The notes: generated by a model not told the origin, from the sequence alone. Counted from the first letter of the stretch, positions 20,005-29,001 are shown. The stretch is DNA of 64,000 bases from Pseudomonas sp. MYb60 (GCF_002979555.1 NZ_PCOZ01000002.1:310001-374000), one strand, 5' to 3'. Numbers and translations are program-made.

Positions 20005-21429
20005 ATGACCCTCTACGTGAATCTCGCCGAATTACTGGGCACCCGCATCGAACAGGGTTTCTATCGCCCCGGAGATCGACTGCCGTCTGTACGGGCCTTG
20101 AGCGTCGAGCATGGGGTGAGCCTGAGCACCGTGCAGCAGGCGTATCGCGTGCTGGAAGACAACGGCCTGGCAATGCCCAAGCCCAAATCCGGTTACTTTG
20201 TGCCGGTCGGTCGTGAGTTGCCCGCCTTGCCCGAAGCGGGCCGCCCGGCGCAGCGCCCGGTGGAAATCTCGCAGTGGGACCAGGTCCTGGAATTGATTCG
20301 TGCGGTGCCCCGCAAAGATGTCGTACAGCTGGGCCGTGGTATGCCGGATGTGCTCTCACCCACTATCAAGCCCCTATTGCGCAGCCTCGCCCGCGTGAGC
20401 CGTCGCCAGGATCTGCCGGGGCTGTATTACGACAACATCCTTGGCTGTATGGAGCTGCGTGAGCAAATTGCGCGACTGTCATTGGATTCGGGCTGCCAAC
20501 TCACTGCCGACGACATCGTGATCACCACGGGCTGCCATGAAGCGCTGTCCGCCAGCATCCATGCCATCTGTGAGCCTGGCGATATCGTCGCGGTAGACTC
20601 GCCCAGTTTTCACGGTGCCATGCAGACCCTCAAGGGCCTGGGCATGAAAGCCTTGGAAATCCCCACGGACCCGCTCACCGGCATCAGCCTGGAAGCCTTG
20701 GAACTGGCGCTGGAACAGTGGCCGATCAAGGTCATCCAGCTGACCCCCAACTGCAACAACCCCTTGGGCTACATCATGCCGGAAGCCCGCAAACGGGCGC
20801 TGCTGACCTTGGCCCAGCGCTTTGACGTGGCAATCATCGAAGACGATGTGTATGGCGAATTGGCCTACAGCTACCCACGCCCGCGCACCATCAAGTCCTT
20901 CGACGAAGACGGCCGCGTGCTGCTCTGCAGTTCGTTCTCGAAAACCCTGGCACCCGGTTTGCGCATCGGCTGGGTAGCGCCCGGACGGTATCTGGAGCGG
21001 GTGCTGCACATGAAATACATCAGCACAGGATCGACGGCCACCCAGCCACAGATTGCCATTGCGGAATTTCTCAAGAACGGTCACTTCGAACCCCATTTGC
21101 GGCGGATGCGCACCCAATACCAGCGCCATCGCGACCTGATGCTCGATTGGGTCACTCGCTACTTCCCGGCAGGCACCCGCGCCAGCCGGCCCCAAGGCAG
21201 TTTCATGCTGTGGATCGAGCTGCCGGAAGGCTTCGATACGCTCAAGCTCAACCGCGTGCTGGTGGAGCAAGGCGTACAGGTGGCGGTAGGAAGCATCTTT
21301 TCTGCCTCGGGCAAGTACCGGAACTGCCTGCGCATGAACTACGCTGCCAAGCCAACACCGGCTGTTGAAGAAGCCGTGCGCAAGGTCGGCGCCGCTGCGA
21401 TCAGGATGCTGGCAGAGATGGCGGACTGA
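20005..21429 (+). CDS. MocR-family regulator (GntR HTH fused to aminotransferase fold)
   Basis: A 474-residue MocR-type regulator. The GntR winged helix (about 1-70) contains GFYRPGDRLPSVRALSVEHGVSLSTVQQAYRVLEDNGL. It is joined to a class I aminotransferase fold that keeps the PLP lysine in CSSFSKTLAPGLRIGW, the aspartate region IIEDDVYGELAY, and TPNCNNPLG. MocR proteins use PLP as a sensor rather than a catalytic cofactor. GGGAG lies seven bases before the ATG. The divergent DUF1127 gene, 164 bases from start to start, is the likeliest target; the effector is unknown. Confidence 0.92.
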   Translation: MTLYVNLAELLGTRIEQGFYRPGDRLPSVRALSVEHGVSLSTVQQAYRVLEDNGLAMPKPKSGYFVPVGRELPALPEAGRPAQRPVEISQWDQVLELIRAVPRKDVVQLGRGMPDVLSPTIKPLLRSLARVSRRQDLPGLYYDNILGCMELREQIARLSLDSGCQLTADDIVITTGCHEALSASIHAICEPGDIVAVDSPSFHGAMQTLKGLGMKALEIPTDPLTGISLEALELALEQWPIKVIQLTPNCNNPLGYIMPEARKRALLTLAQRFDVAIIEDDVYGELAYSYPRPRTIKSFDEDGRVLLCSSFSKTLAPGLRIGWVAPGRYLERVLHMKYISTGSTATQPQIAIAEFLKNGHFEPHLRRMRTQYQRHRDLMLDWVTRYFPAGTRASRPQGSFMLWIELPEGFDTLKLNRVLVEQGVQVAVGSIFSASGKYRNCLRMNYAAKPTPAVEEAVRKVGAAAIRMLAEMAD

Positions 21430-21491
21430 CCTTTCGCGCGAAATCGCCGTCATATGCCGACAACCGCCCTGATCTGGAAGCGACTCCCTTG

Positions 21492-23057
21492 ATGATGCAA
21501 CGGCTTTTACCGTTTTTCCTGTTGGGGGCGCTGGCCTTGGGAGGCTGCGCCAGCGTGAGCACGCCGCGCATCCCCAGCGATGCCCTGCCCGCCGCACAAT
21601 CGTCGTTCGGCCGCTCGATCCAGGCCCAGGCTGCGCCTTACCAGGGACGCTCGGGTTTTCGCCTGTTGCCCAACAGCAGCGAGGCCTTCATGGCCCGCGC
21701 CGAGCTGATCCGCAATGCCCAGACCAGTCTCGACCTGCAGTACTACATCGTCCACGACGGCATCAGCACGCGCATGCTGGTGGATGAACTGCTCAAGGCC
21801 GCCGACCGTGGCGTGCGCGTGCGCATCCTGCTGGACGACACCACCAGCGACGGCCTCGACCAGATCATCGCCACCCTGGCCGCCCACCCCAAGATCGAGA
21901 TCCGCCTGTTCAACCCCCTGCACCTGGGGCGCAGCACGAGCGTGACGCGGGCCATGGGCCGCCTGTTCAACCTCTCGCTGCAACACCGGCGCATGCACAA
22001 CAAACTGTGGCTGGCGGACAACAGTGTGGCCATCGTTGGCGGGCGCAACCTGGGCGATGAATACTTCGACGCCGAGCCCAACCTCAACTTCACCGATATC
22101 GACATGCTCAGCGTGGGGCCGGTGGCTGAGCAACTGGGCCACAGCTTCGACCAGTATTGGAACAGTGCCCTGAGCAAACCCATCGATGACTTCGTGTCCA
22201 TCCCGCCGTCATACAGCGACCTGACCGCTGTACGCGCGCGCCTGCAAGCGTCCCTGGCCGAGTCGCGCCAACAGAATCACGCGCTCTACAACAGACTGCG
22301 GACCTACCAGACCGAGCCACGCATGGACATTTGGCGACGCGAGCTGATCTGGGCCTGGAATCAGGCACTATGGGATGCACCGAGCAAAGTGCTGGCCAAG
22401 GCCGACCCGGCCCCTCGCTTGCTGCTCACCACGCGGCTGGCGCCGGAGCTGGAAGGGGTGCACAAGGAGCTGATGATGATCTCGGCGTACTTCGTGCCGG
22501 GGCAACCGGGGCTGGTGTACCTGACCGGCCGTGCCGACGCCGGCGTGTCCGTGAGCCTGCTGACCAACGCCCTGGAAGCCACCGACGTCCCGGCCGTGCA
22601 CGGCGGCTATGCGCCGTATCGCAAGGCGCTGCTGGAGCATGGCGTAAAACTCTACGAGCTGCGTCGCCAGCCAGGGGATGGCGGCGGCAGCGGGCCCCAT
22701 CTGTTCCGGCGCGGTACCTTCCGCGGCTCGGACTCCAGCCTGCACAGCAAGGCGATGATCTTTGATCGGCAAAAGTCGTTTATCGGCTCGTTCAACTTCG
22801 ACCCGCGCTCAGTGCTGTGGAACACCGAGGTCGGCGTGCTGGTAGACAGCCCGGAATTGGCGGAACACGTGCGCAACCTGGCATTGCAGGGCATGGCGCC
22901 AGCGCTGAGTTACGAGGCGAAGTTGCAGGATGGTCAGCTAGTATGGGTGACCGAGGATGACGGCCAACTGCACACCCTGGACCGTGAGCCAGGGAGTTGG
23001 TGGCGGCGGTTCAATGCGTGGTTTGCCACACGTGTTGGCCTGGAGCGCATGCTCTAG
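21492..23057 (+). CDS. Phospholipase D-family lipoprotein
   Basis: A 521-residue protein with a lipoprotein signal (MMQRLLPFFLLGALALGGC; lipobox LGGC) and two HKD motifs: HNKLWLADNSVAIVGGRN in the first half and HSKAMIFDRQKSFIGSFN in the second. These define the phospholipase D/cardiolipin synthase superfamily, here likely anchored in the envelope. Substrate is unknown; relatives act on phospholipids or nucleic acids. Two ATGs (21492, 21495) follow a TTG at 21489; GGAAG lies about 13 bases before the first ATG. The stop shares a CTAG with the convergent MFS gene, so the two coding sequences overlap by four bases. Confidence 0.88.
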   Translation: MMQRLLPFFLLGALALGGCASVSTPRIPSDALPAAQSSFGRSIQAQAAPYQGRSGFRLLPNSSEAFMARAELIRNAQTSLDLQYYIVHDGISTRMLVDELLKAADRGVRVRILLDDTTSDGLDQIIATLAAHPKIEIRLFNPLHLGRSTSVTRAMGRLFNLSLQHRRMHNKLWLADNSVAIVGGRNLGDEYFDAEPNLNFTDIDMLSVGPVAEQLGHSFDQYWNSALSKPIDDFVSIPPSYSDLTAVRARLQASLAESRQQNHALYNRLRTYQTEPRMDIWRRELIWAWNQALWDAPSKVLAKADPAPRLLLTTRLAPELEGVHKELMMISAYFVPGQPGLVYLTGRADAGVSVSLLTNALEATDVPAVHGGYAPYRKALLEHGVKLYELRRQPGDGGGSGPHLFRRGTFRGSDSSLHSKAMIFDRQKSFIGSFNFDPRSVLWNTEVGVLVDSPELAEHVRNLALQGMAPALSYEAKLQDGQLVWVTEDDGQLHTLDREPGSWWRRFNAWFATRVGLERML

Positions 23058-24196
23058 GCCGGTTGCGCCACCCCGAATGCGCCCTGGCGCAGCAACAACA
23101 GCACCAAGCCCAGCGCGCCGGCCGCCATCAGCAACGGCAATGCGTGCCCGCTGATCCACTGGCTGCCCGCACCTGCCGCGAGTGGGCCGATCAGGCAACC
23201 GATACCCCACAGTTGGGCCACGTGGGCATTCGCACGTACCAACGCATCATCGCGGTAACGTTCGCCGATCAGGATCAGCGACAGGGTGAACAAGCCGCCC
23301 GCGCTGGCACCGAACAGCACCCACACGGGCCAGACCAGCACGGTATGCAACACCACCGGGATCGCTAGGCTCGACACCAGCAAGAGTACGGCACACGCCA
23401 GGAACAGCGTGCGACGCGGCAAATAATCGGCAAGGGCGCCAATGGGCAGTTGCAGCAGCGCGTCGCCGACCACGACGGTGCTGACCATCGCCAAGGCAAT
23501 CTCGGCGGTGAAGCCTTGTTGCAGGCAATACACCGGCAACAACGTCAGAATCATCGCTTCGAACGCGGCGAACAGCGCCACTGCCCAGGCAATCGCGGGC
23601 AGGCTCAGGCAGAAGCGCCAGAGATCGCCGAAGGTCACGCTGAAGGAATCGGCGGTAGGCGCACCGGAGCGGCCCAGCAACAGGACGGGGGCCACCACCA
23701 ACAGGCCGACGCCGACCCAGAAGCCGTAATCATGGTCGGTACCGATGACCCCCAGCAACAACGGGCCCGACAGTTGGCTCAAGGCATAGCTGCAGCCATA
23801 CAGCGCCACCAACCGGCCACGCCATTGCTCCACCACCAACTGGTTGATCCAGCTTTCGCCGAGGATAAACACTATGGTCAGGATCACCCCGATCATCAAG
23901 CGCAGCACCAGCCACACCGGATAGCTGGGCAAGATCGCCAGCAACCCGATGGACACCGCACCGCCCCACAGGCACAGGCGCATCAGGTTGGCAGTGCCGA
24001 ACTTCGCCGCCAGACGGCTGGAAACCTTGGCCCCCAATAGCACCCCGAACGCCGGCATCGCCGCCATGACGCCGATGGCGAAACTGCCGTAGCCCCAGCC
24101 CTCCAGGCGCAGGGACACCAGCGGCATGCTGACGCCCAGCGCCAAGCCGACACTGAGCACCGAGGCCAACACGGCGAAGTAAGTCGCCCAACGCAT
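23054..24196 (-). CDS. MFS transporter (YcaD-like)
   Basis: A 380-residue membrane protein with about twelve hydrophobic helices and the MFS signatures GAKVSSRLAAKFG between helices 2 and 3 and GALADYLPRRTLF between helices 8 and 9. The beginning, MRWATYFAVLASVLSVGLALGVSMPLVSLRLE, and the GESWINQLV block match YcaD/YfkF-type exporters of unknown substrate. The ATG at 24196 has AGGAGCG eight bases upstream; upstream in-frame codons run through the REP region and are not part of the gene. The stop overlaps that of the phospholipase gene by four bases. Confidence 0.88.
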   Translation of the reverse strand: MRWATYFAVLASVLSVGLALGVSMPLVSLRLEGWGYGSFAIGVMAAMPAFGVLLGAKVSSRLAAKFGTANLMRLCLWGGAVSIGLLAILPSYPVWLVLRLMIGVILTIVFILGESWINQLVVEQWRGRLVALYGCSYALSQLSGPLLLGVIGTDHDYGFWVGVGLLVVAPVLLLGRSGAPTADSFSVTFGDLWRFCLSLPAIAWAVALFAAFEAMILTLLPVYCLQQGFTAEIALAMVSTVVVGDALLQLPIGALADYLPRRTLFLACAVLLLVSSLAIPVVLHTVLVWPVWVLFGASAGGLFTLSLILIGERYRDDALVRANAHVAQLWGIGCLIGPLAAGAGSQWISGHALPLLMAAGALGLVLLLLRQGAFGVAQPA

Positions 24197-24239
24197 TGCC
24201 ACGCTCCTGTGGATAAGTTTTCCGGTGTGCAAAACGAAC

Positions 24240-24359
24240 TGTAGGAGCGAGCAAGTGTGGGAGCCGGGCTTGCCCGCGATGCAGATACCTCGGCGTGTCA
24301 GGCACACCTCGGTGATGCTATCGCAGGCAAGCCAGCTCCCACACCAGCTGGCTCCTACA
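24240..24359. repeat. REPIN-like inverted pair of REP elements
   Basis: Two REP units in opposite orientation about 120 bases end to end. The left unit runs TGTAGGAGC...GTGTGGGAGCCGGGC and the right is its imperfect complement GCCAGCTCCCACACC...GCTCCTACA. The centre has a smaller hairpin with GTGTC/GACAC-like arms. It separates the MFS gene from the aldehyde dehydrogenase gene. It belongs to a different REP subtype from the GGGGGC-type copies. Confidence 0.8.
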
Positions 24360-24377
24360 TGGGATCAGCGGTGTTGC

Positions 24378-25871
24378 TTAGAGCTTGATCCAGGTCGCCT
24401 TCAGCTCGGTGTACTTGTCGAACGCATGCAGCGACTTGTCGCGACCGTTGCCCGATTGCTTGAAACCACCAAACGGTGCGGTCATGTCGCCGCCGTCGTA
24501 TTGGTTGACCCACACGCTACCGGCGCGCAGCGCCTTGGCGGTCAGGTGCGCCTTGGAGATATCCGCGGTCCACACCGCCGCCGCCAGGCCGTAAACGGTG
24601 TCGTTGGCGATCTTGACCGCCTCCTCCGCAGTGTCGAAGGTGATCACCGACAGCACGGGCCCGAAGATCTCTTCCTGGGCGATCTTCATGGCGTTGGTCA
24701 CACCGTCGAAAATCGTTGGCTCGACGTAGGTGCCACCGGTCTCTTCCAGCGTGCGCTTGCCGCCGGCCACCAGCTTGGCGCCATCGGCATGGCCCGCTTC
24801 GATGTAGGACAGCACGGTGTTCATCTGTTGGGTGTCCACCAGCGCGCCGACATTGGTCGCCGGGTCCAGCGGGTTGCCCGGTTTCCAGCCCTTGAGGGCC
24901 TCGATCACCAGCGGCAGGAATGTATCTTTGATCGAGCGCTCGACCAACAGACGCGAACCGGCAGTGCAGACTTCACCCTGGTTGAAGGCGATGGCGCCAG
25001 CGGCGGATTCGGCGGCGGCCTGCAGGTCAGGCGCATCGGCGAAGACGATGTTGGGGCTCTTGCCACCCGCTTCCAGCCACACACGCTTCATGTTCGACTC
25101 GCCGGAGCGGATCAACAGTTGCTTGGCAATTTTAGTGGAACCGGTGAACACCAGGGTGTCGACGTCCATGTGCAGCGCCAGCGCATTGCCCACGGTATGG
25201 CCGTAGCCCGGCAGCACGTTGAACACCCCTTTGGGGATACCCGCTTCAACGGCCAGGGCAGCGATGCGGATGGCGGTCAGTGGAGATTTTTCGGACGGCT
25301 TGAGGATCACCGAGTTACCGGTCGACAGCGCAGGTCCCAGTTTCCAGCAGGCCATCATCAGCGGGAAGTTCCACGGCACGATGGCCGCCACAACCCCCAC
25401 AGGCTCGCGAGTCACCAGACCCAGTTGGTTGTGCGGCGTTGCTGCGACTTCGTCGTAGATCTTGTCGATGGCCTCGCCGCTCCAGCTCAGCGCATTGGCC
25501 GCACCGGCCACGTCGACATTGAGCGAATCGCTGATCGGCTTGCCCATGTCCAGGGTTTCGAGCAGCGCCAGCTCTTCGGCGTTCTCCTTGAGCAAGGCTG
25601 CAAAACGGATCATGGTCGCTTTGCGCTTGGCCGGCGCGAGGCGCGACCAGGCACCGGAATTGAAGGCAGCACGCGCATTTTCCACGGCGCGCTGGGCATC
25701 GGCGACGTCACAGCTGGCGACCTTGCCGAGCAGGCGGCCATCGACCGGACTGATGCATTCGAAAGTGTCACCGGAAGCAGCGTCGGTGTATTCGCCATTG
25801 ATGTAGGCGCGGCCTTCGATCTTCAGATCCTTGGCGCGTTGTTCCCAGTCGGCACGGGTCAGGGTGGTCAT
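24378..25871 (-). CDS. Aldehyde dehydrogenase, KauB/PuuC-like
   Basis: A 497-residue NAD(P)-dependent aldehyde dehydrogenase. The catalytic cysteine is in FNQGEVCTAGSRLL, the general-base glutamate in VWLEAGGKSPNIVF, and the coenzyme region in VVAAIVPWNFPLMM and LVFTGSTKIAKQLL. The C-terminal GSVWVNQYDGGDMTAPFGGFKQSGNGRDKSLHA resembles PuuC/KauB, which oxidise gamma-glutamylaminobutyraldehyde or guanidinobutyraldehyde in polyamine and arginine catabolism. The PuuB-like oxidase nearby supports that role. GAGGAGG lies eight bases before the ATG, just after an AACAAGAG stretch that resembles an Hfq/Crc site. Confidence 0.9.
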   Translation of the reverse strand: MTTLTRADWEQRAKDLKIEGRAYINGEYTDAASGDTFECISPVDGRLLGKVASCDVADAQRAVENARAAFNSGAWSRLAPAKRKATMIRFAALLKENAEELALLETLDMGKPISDSLNVDVAGAANALSWSGEAIDKIYDEVAATPHNQLGLVTREPVGVVAAIVPWNFPLMMACWKLGPALSTGNSVILKPSEKSPLTAIRIAALAVEAGIPKGVFNVLPGYGHTVGNALALHMDVDTLVFTGSTKIAKQLLIRSGESNMKRVWLEAGGKSPNIVFADAPDLQAAAESAAGAIAFNQGEVCTAGSRLLVERSIKDTFLPLVIEALKGWKPGNPLDPATNVGALVDTQQMNTVLSYIEAGHADGAKLVAGGKRTLEETGGTYVEPTIFDGVTNAMKIAQEEIFGPVLSVITFDTAEEAVKIANDTVYGLAAAVWTADISKAHLTAKALRAGSVWVNQYDGGDMTAPFGGFKQSGNGRDKSLHAFDKYTELKATWIKL

Positions 25872-26065
25872 GCGAGCGTCCTCCTCTTGTTGAATACAAG
25901 GGCCTGGCGGTGTCCGCCGGCAGCCTCAAGGCAGCTGCCACCCTAAACCAGCGGCCAGGGATGTTTCAATATATTTGACATATGCGCGGCAAACGCCCTT
26001 GCGACGTTCATTTTAATAAACATAGACTTTGGGCTCTCCAACCGCAGGCCAGACGGGACACGCAC

Positions 26066-26428
26066 ATGAGCATCCAGGACATCGTCGACTTCAGCCAAGC
26101 CAACACCGCCCCCGACCGCTACCGCCCCGCCGCCGAGAAAATCCTCAAGGGCGACCCCGAGCAAACGATCTACAACCACTACAACAGCCCGTGTGGGCAG
26201 ATGAGTGCGGGCGTGTGGGAAGGTGAAGTCGGGCAGTGGAAGGTCAACTACACCGAGCATGAGTACTGCGAGATTGTGCAGGGCGTTTCCGTGTTGCGTG
26301 ATACCGACGGCAACGCCAAGACCCTGCGCGCCGGCGACCGCTTCGTGATCCCGGCCGGCTTCAGCGGCACCTGGGAAGTGCTGGAGCCGTGCCGCAAGAT
26401 CTACGTGGTGTTCGAGCACAAGGCCTGA
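26066..26428 (+). CDS. Cupin domain protein (DUF861-like)
   Basis: A 120-residue single-domain cupin of the cupin_3/DUF861 type. Residues about 45-115 form the barrel: QMSAGVWEGEVGQWKVNYTEHEYCEIVQGVSVLRD, then LRAGDRFVIPAGFSGTWEV, and YVVFEH at the end. Related small cupins are found beside amine and amino acid catabolic genes. It is divergent from the KauB-like aldehyde dehydrogenase, with about 195 bases between starts, consistent with a linked role. The ATG at 26066 follows ACGGGA; a longer frame from 25982 lacks conserved residues. Its enzymatic activity, if any, is unknown. Confidence 0.85.
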   Translation: MSIQDIVDFSQANTAPDRYRPAAEKILKGDPEQTIYNHYNSPCGQMSAGVWEGEVGQWKVNYTEHEYCEIVQGVSVLRDTDGNAKTLRAGDRFVIPAGFSGTWEVLEPCRKIYVVFEHKA

Positions 26429-26443
26429 ACAGCAGATTCCAGG

Positions 26444-26481
26444 CAAAAAAAAGCCCGTATCGTGAGATACGGGCTTTTTTT
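26444..26481. terminator. Bidirectional terminator between cupin gene and rpmG
   Basis: A perfect ten-pair stem AGCCCGTATC/GATACGGGCT with GTGA loop, flanked by an A-run on the left and a T-run on the right, so it can end transcription from both sides of this convergent junction. Confidence 0.93.
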
Positions 26482-26499
26482 CACAAGGAGGAAAATCAA

Positions 26500-26655
26500 T
26501 TACTTGATTTTGCCTTCTTTGTAGATCACGTGCTTACGAACGCGCGGGTCGAACATTTTCTTTTCGAGCTTGTCCGGGGTAGTACGCTTGTTCTTGTCGG
26601 TAGTGTAGAAGTGACCAGTACCGGCGCTAGAGATCATTCGAATCAATTCACGCAT
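26500..26655 (-). CDS. rpmG: 50S ribosomal protein L33
   Basis: A 51-residue protein: [19 protein letters not shown], followed by [19 protein letters not shown] and [13 protein letters not shown]. This is the standard Gram-negative L33, a component of the large ribosomal subunit near the E site. It has no cysteine pairs, so it is the zinc-independent type. It starts 11 bases after the rpmB stop on the same strand, giving the usual rpmB-rpmG operon, and is followed by the strong terminator at 26444-26481. GAGCTC before the ATG may serve as a weak ribosome site. Confidence 0.97.
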   Translation of the reverse strand: MRELIRMISSAGTGHFYTTDKNKRTTPDKLEKKMFDPRVRKHVIYKEGKIK

Positions 26656-26666
26656 GATAGAGCTCC

Positions 26667-26900
26667 TTAGATCTTGCCAGCGCGGCGGATTTCGGCCAGC
26701 ACGACAGTGATGCCACGCTTGTCGATGATGCGCATGCCTTTGGCAGATACACGCAGGCGAACAAAACGTTTCTCTTCTTCAACCCAGAAGCGGTGATGCT
26801 GCAGGTTCGGCAGGAAACGACGACGGGTTTTGTTATTTGCGTGGGAAATGTTATTCCCAGTCACCGGACCCTTACCGGTAACTTGACAGACTCTCGACAT
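26667..26900 (-). CDS. rpmB: 50S ribosomal protein L28
   Basis: A 77-residue large-subunit ribosomal protein. The N-terminus [21 protein letters not shown], with [16 protein letters not shown] and [10 protein letters not shown], is diagnostic. It has the Cys-free core except Cys5 and is the zinc-independent form. It is the first gene of the rpmB-rpmG operon. A possible sigma-70 promoter lies about 150 bases upstream with a striking palindrome just beyond it, so the leader is long for a gene this small and could carry regulation. Confidence 0.97.
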   Translation of the reverse strand: MSRVCQVTGKGPVTGNNISHANNKTRRRFLPNLQHHRFWVEEEKRFVRLRVSAKGMRIIDKRGITVVLAEIRRAGKI

Positions 26901-27048
26901 GCCTCAGCCCTCTAAAACCACATGCCCAACCCGGCATGGGTTGGCCGCTTAATCTCTCAGTCATTTGGCGCCAGGCGCCGCGTTTCTTTAGGGTCTTACC
27001 GGCTACACCTACAAGCGAAGGAACCGGGCCCCTAGAAAAGAGCGCTGC

Positions 27049-27077
27049 TTTATACCAGAAAGACCCCAGTGCAACAA
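27049..27077 (-). promoter_or_regulatory. Candidate rpmB promoter
   Basis: On the minus strand TTGTTG and TATAAA are separated by 17 bases. The -10 matches five of six positions and the -35 only three, so the call is tentative. It would give a leader of about 140 bases. Confidence 0.35.
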
Positions 27078-27083
27078 CAGCCC

Positions 27084-27120
27084 GTGTGTTTTTACCGGCG
27101 TAAATCTCGGTAAAACACAC
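27084..27120. repeat. Long palindrome upstream of the rpmB promoter
   Basis: Left arm GTGTGTTTTTACCG and right arm CGGTAAAACACAC pair over 13 positions with one extra T in the left arm; the centre is ten bases (GCGTAAATCT). It begins seven bases beyond the candidate -35 box of rpmB. No T-run flanks it, so an operator is likelier than a terminator. Confidence 0.6.
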
Positions 27121-27358
27121 GTGAACCGTTGCCAGGAGGGGCCGCTGTCACCGGCGACCGCTCGTCGCACAGAATGATCGGCAGCGCTCCTGCGCACGGC
27201 AAAGCGCTCGGCGAAACGTACAGAAGCGCCATCAAAACAGCATTTGGGGCAAAAGCACAGGCAAAAATGAGCTAGTCATTTATCAATCTGAGCACTACGG
27301 TAGGACTTTTCCAGACTGCACTCGCAGATGGGCCTTCGATCTGCAAAGGAAACCGAAC

Positions 27359-28951
27359 ATGCGCCTCGCTGCCCTACCGCTCTTGCTCGCCCCTCTATTC
27401 ATTGCTCCACTGGCCACCGCCGCCAGCAACCTGAGCGTCTGTACCGAGGCCAGCCCCGAAGGGTTCGACGTGGTGCAATACAACTCGCTGACCACCACCA
27501 ACGCCTCGGCCGACGTGCTGATGAACCGTTTGGTGGACTACGACGCCGCCAGCGGCAAGCTGGTGCCCAGCCTGGCGGACAGTTGGGAGGTGTCACCGGA
27601 CGGTCTCACCTACACCTTCAAGCTGCACCCGGATGTGAAATTCCATCGCACCGAGTACTTCACCCCAAGCCGCACCCTGACCGCCGAAGACGTGCGCTTC
27701 AGCTTCGAACGCATGCTCGACCCGGCCAACCCATGGCACAAGATTGCCCAGAGCGGCTTCCCTCACGCCCAGTCGCTGCAATTGCCGACGCTGGTGAAGA
27801 AGATCGACGCGCTCGACCCGCTGACCGTGCGCTTCACCCTGGATCACGCCGACTCCACCTTCCTTGCGGCCCTGAGCATGGGTTTCGCCTCGATCTACCC
27901 GGCTGAATACGCCGACAAACTGCTCAAGGCCGGCACGCCAGAGAAGCTCAACAGCCAGCCAATCGGCACCGGACCGTTCATCTTCGGTCGTTTCCAGAAA
28001 GACGCCGTGGTGCGCTACAAGGCCAACCCGGATTACTTCGCCGGCAAACCGTCTGTGGATAACTTGATCTTCGCCATCACCCCCGATGCCAACGTGCGCC
28101 TGCAGAAACTGCACCGCAATGAGTGCCAGATTGCCCTGTCGCCCAAACCACTGGATGTGGGCGAGGCCGAGAAAGACCCGGCACTCAAGGTCGAGAAAAC
28201 CGCGGCGTTCATGACCGCCTTCGTGGCGATCAACAGCCAGCACCCGCCGCTGGACAAGCCTGAGGTACGCCAGGCGATCAACCTGGCCTTCGATAAGGCC
28301 AGCTACCTCAAGGCCGTATTCGAAGGGACCGCCGAAGCCGCAAACGGACCTTTCCCGCCCAATACCTGGAGCTACGCCAAGGACCTGCCGGGTTATCCAC
28401 AGGACCTCGCCAAAGCTAAGGCCTTGCTGGGTCGCGCCGGACTCAAGGACGGTTTCAAGACCACCATCTGGACTCGTCCAACCGGCAGCCTGCTGAATCC
28501 CAACCCCAACCTGGGCGCGCAATTGCTGCAGGCGGACCTCGCCAAGATCGGCATCCAGGCGGAGATCCGCGTGATCGAATGGGGCGAACTGATTCGTCGC
28601 GCCAAGGCCGGCGAACATGACCTGCTGTTCATGGGCTGGGCCGGCGACAACGGCGACCCGGATAACTTCCTGACCCCGCAGTTCTCCTGCGCGGCGGTGA
28701 AATCCGGTACCAACTTCGCCCGCTACTGCGACCCGGCGCTGGACAAGTTGATCAGCGCCGGCAAGACCACCAGCGAGCAAGGCGTGCGCAGCAAGCTCTA
28801 CCAACAGGCCCAGGCGCAGATTCAGCAACAAGCGCTTTGGCTGCCCCTGGCGCATCCGACGGCATTCGCCCTGGCCCGCAAGAATGTCGAGGGTTACCAG
28901 GTGAGCCCGTTCGGGCGCCAGGACTTCTCGAACGTCAGCGTCAAGCCGTGA
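27359..28951 (+). CDS. ABC transporter substrate-binding protein, family 5 (peptide-binding, DppA-like)
   Basis: A 530-residue periplasmic protein with a signal peptide MRLAALPLLLAPLFIAPLATA and the family-5 binding-protein features: NLSVCTEASPEGFDVVQYNSLTT, RLVDYDAASGKLVPSLADSWEVSPDGLTYTFKLHPDVKFH, and LTAEDVRFSFERML. Cysteine pairs in HRNECQIALS and FSCAAVKSGTNFARYCDPAL may form disulphides as in DppA. Ligands are probably dipeptides or haem-like compounds. No permease or ATPase genes adjoin it, so it presumably works with a system encoded elsewhere. AAGGAAA precedes the ATG by seven bases. Confidence 0.92.
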   Translation: MRLAALPLLLAPLFIAPLATAASNLSVCTEASPEGFDVVQYNSLTTTNASADVLMNRLVDYDAASGKLVPSLADSWEVSPDGLTYTFKLHPDVKFHRTEYFTPSRTLTAEDVRFSFERMLDPANPWHKIAQSGFPHAQSLQLPTLVKKIDALDPLTVRFTLDHADSTFLAALSMGFASIYPAEYADKLLKAGTPEKLNSQPIGTGPFIFGRFQKDAVVRYKANPDYFAGKPSVDNLIFAITPDANVRLQKLHRNECQIALSPKPLDVGEAEKDPALKVEKTAAFMTAFVAINSQHPPLDKPEVRQAINLAFDKASYLKAVFEGTAEAANGPFPPNTWSYAKDLPGYPQDLAKAKALLGRAGLKDGFKTTIWTRPTGSLLNPNPNLGAQLLQADLAKIGIQAEIRVIEWGELIRRAKAGEHDLLFMGWAGDNGDPDNFLTPQFSCAAVKSGTNFARYCDPALDKLISAGKTTSEQGVRSKLYQQAQAQIQQQALWLPLAHPTAFALARKNVEGYQVSPFGRQDFSNVSVKP

Positions 28952-28963
28952 CCCCACGCCCCC

Positions 28964-28991
28964 TGTAGGCGCGAGCTTGCTCGCGCCTGCA
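28964..28991. repeat. REP-like hairpin between binding protein gene and radC
   Basis: A 13-bp stem TGTAGGCGCGAGC/GCTCGCGCCTGCA with one mismatch and a TT centre. The core differs from the GGGGGC type, but the architecture and convergent position are the same. Confidence 0.8.
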
Positions 28992-29001
28992 ATTGCCCCG
29001 C

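Larger units (their letters stand above)
26901..27358. other. Intergenic region between rpmB and the peptide-binding protein gene
   Basis: A 458-base divergent intergenic region. It holds the putative rpmB promoter and the inverted repeat listed separately. No tRNA, REP element or convincing ORF was seen. The ORFs present on the minus strand lack recognisable features and a ribosome site. Confidence 0.6.
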
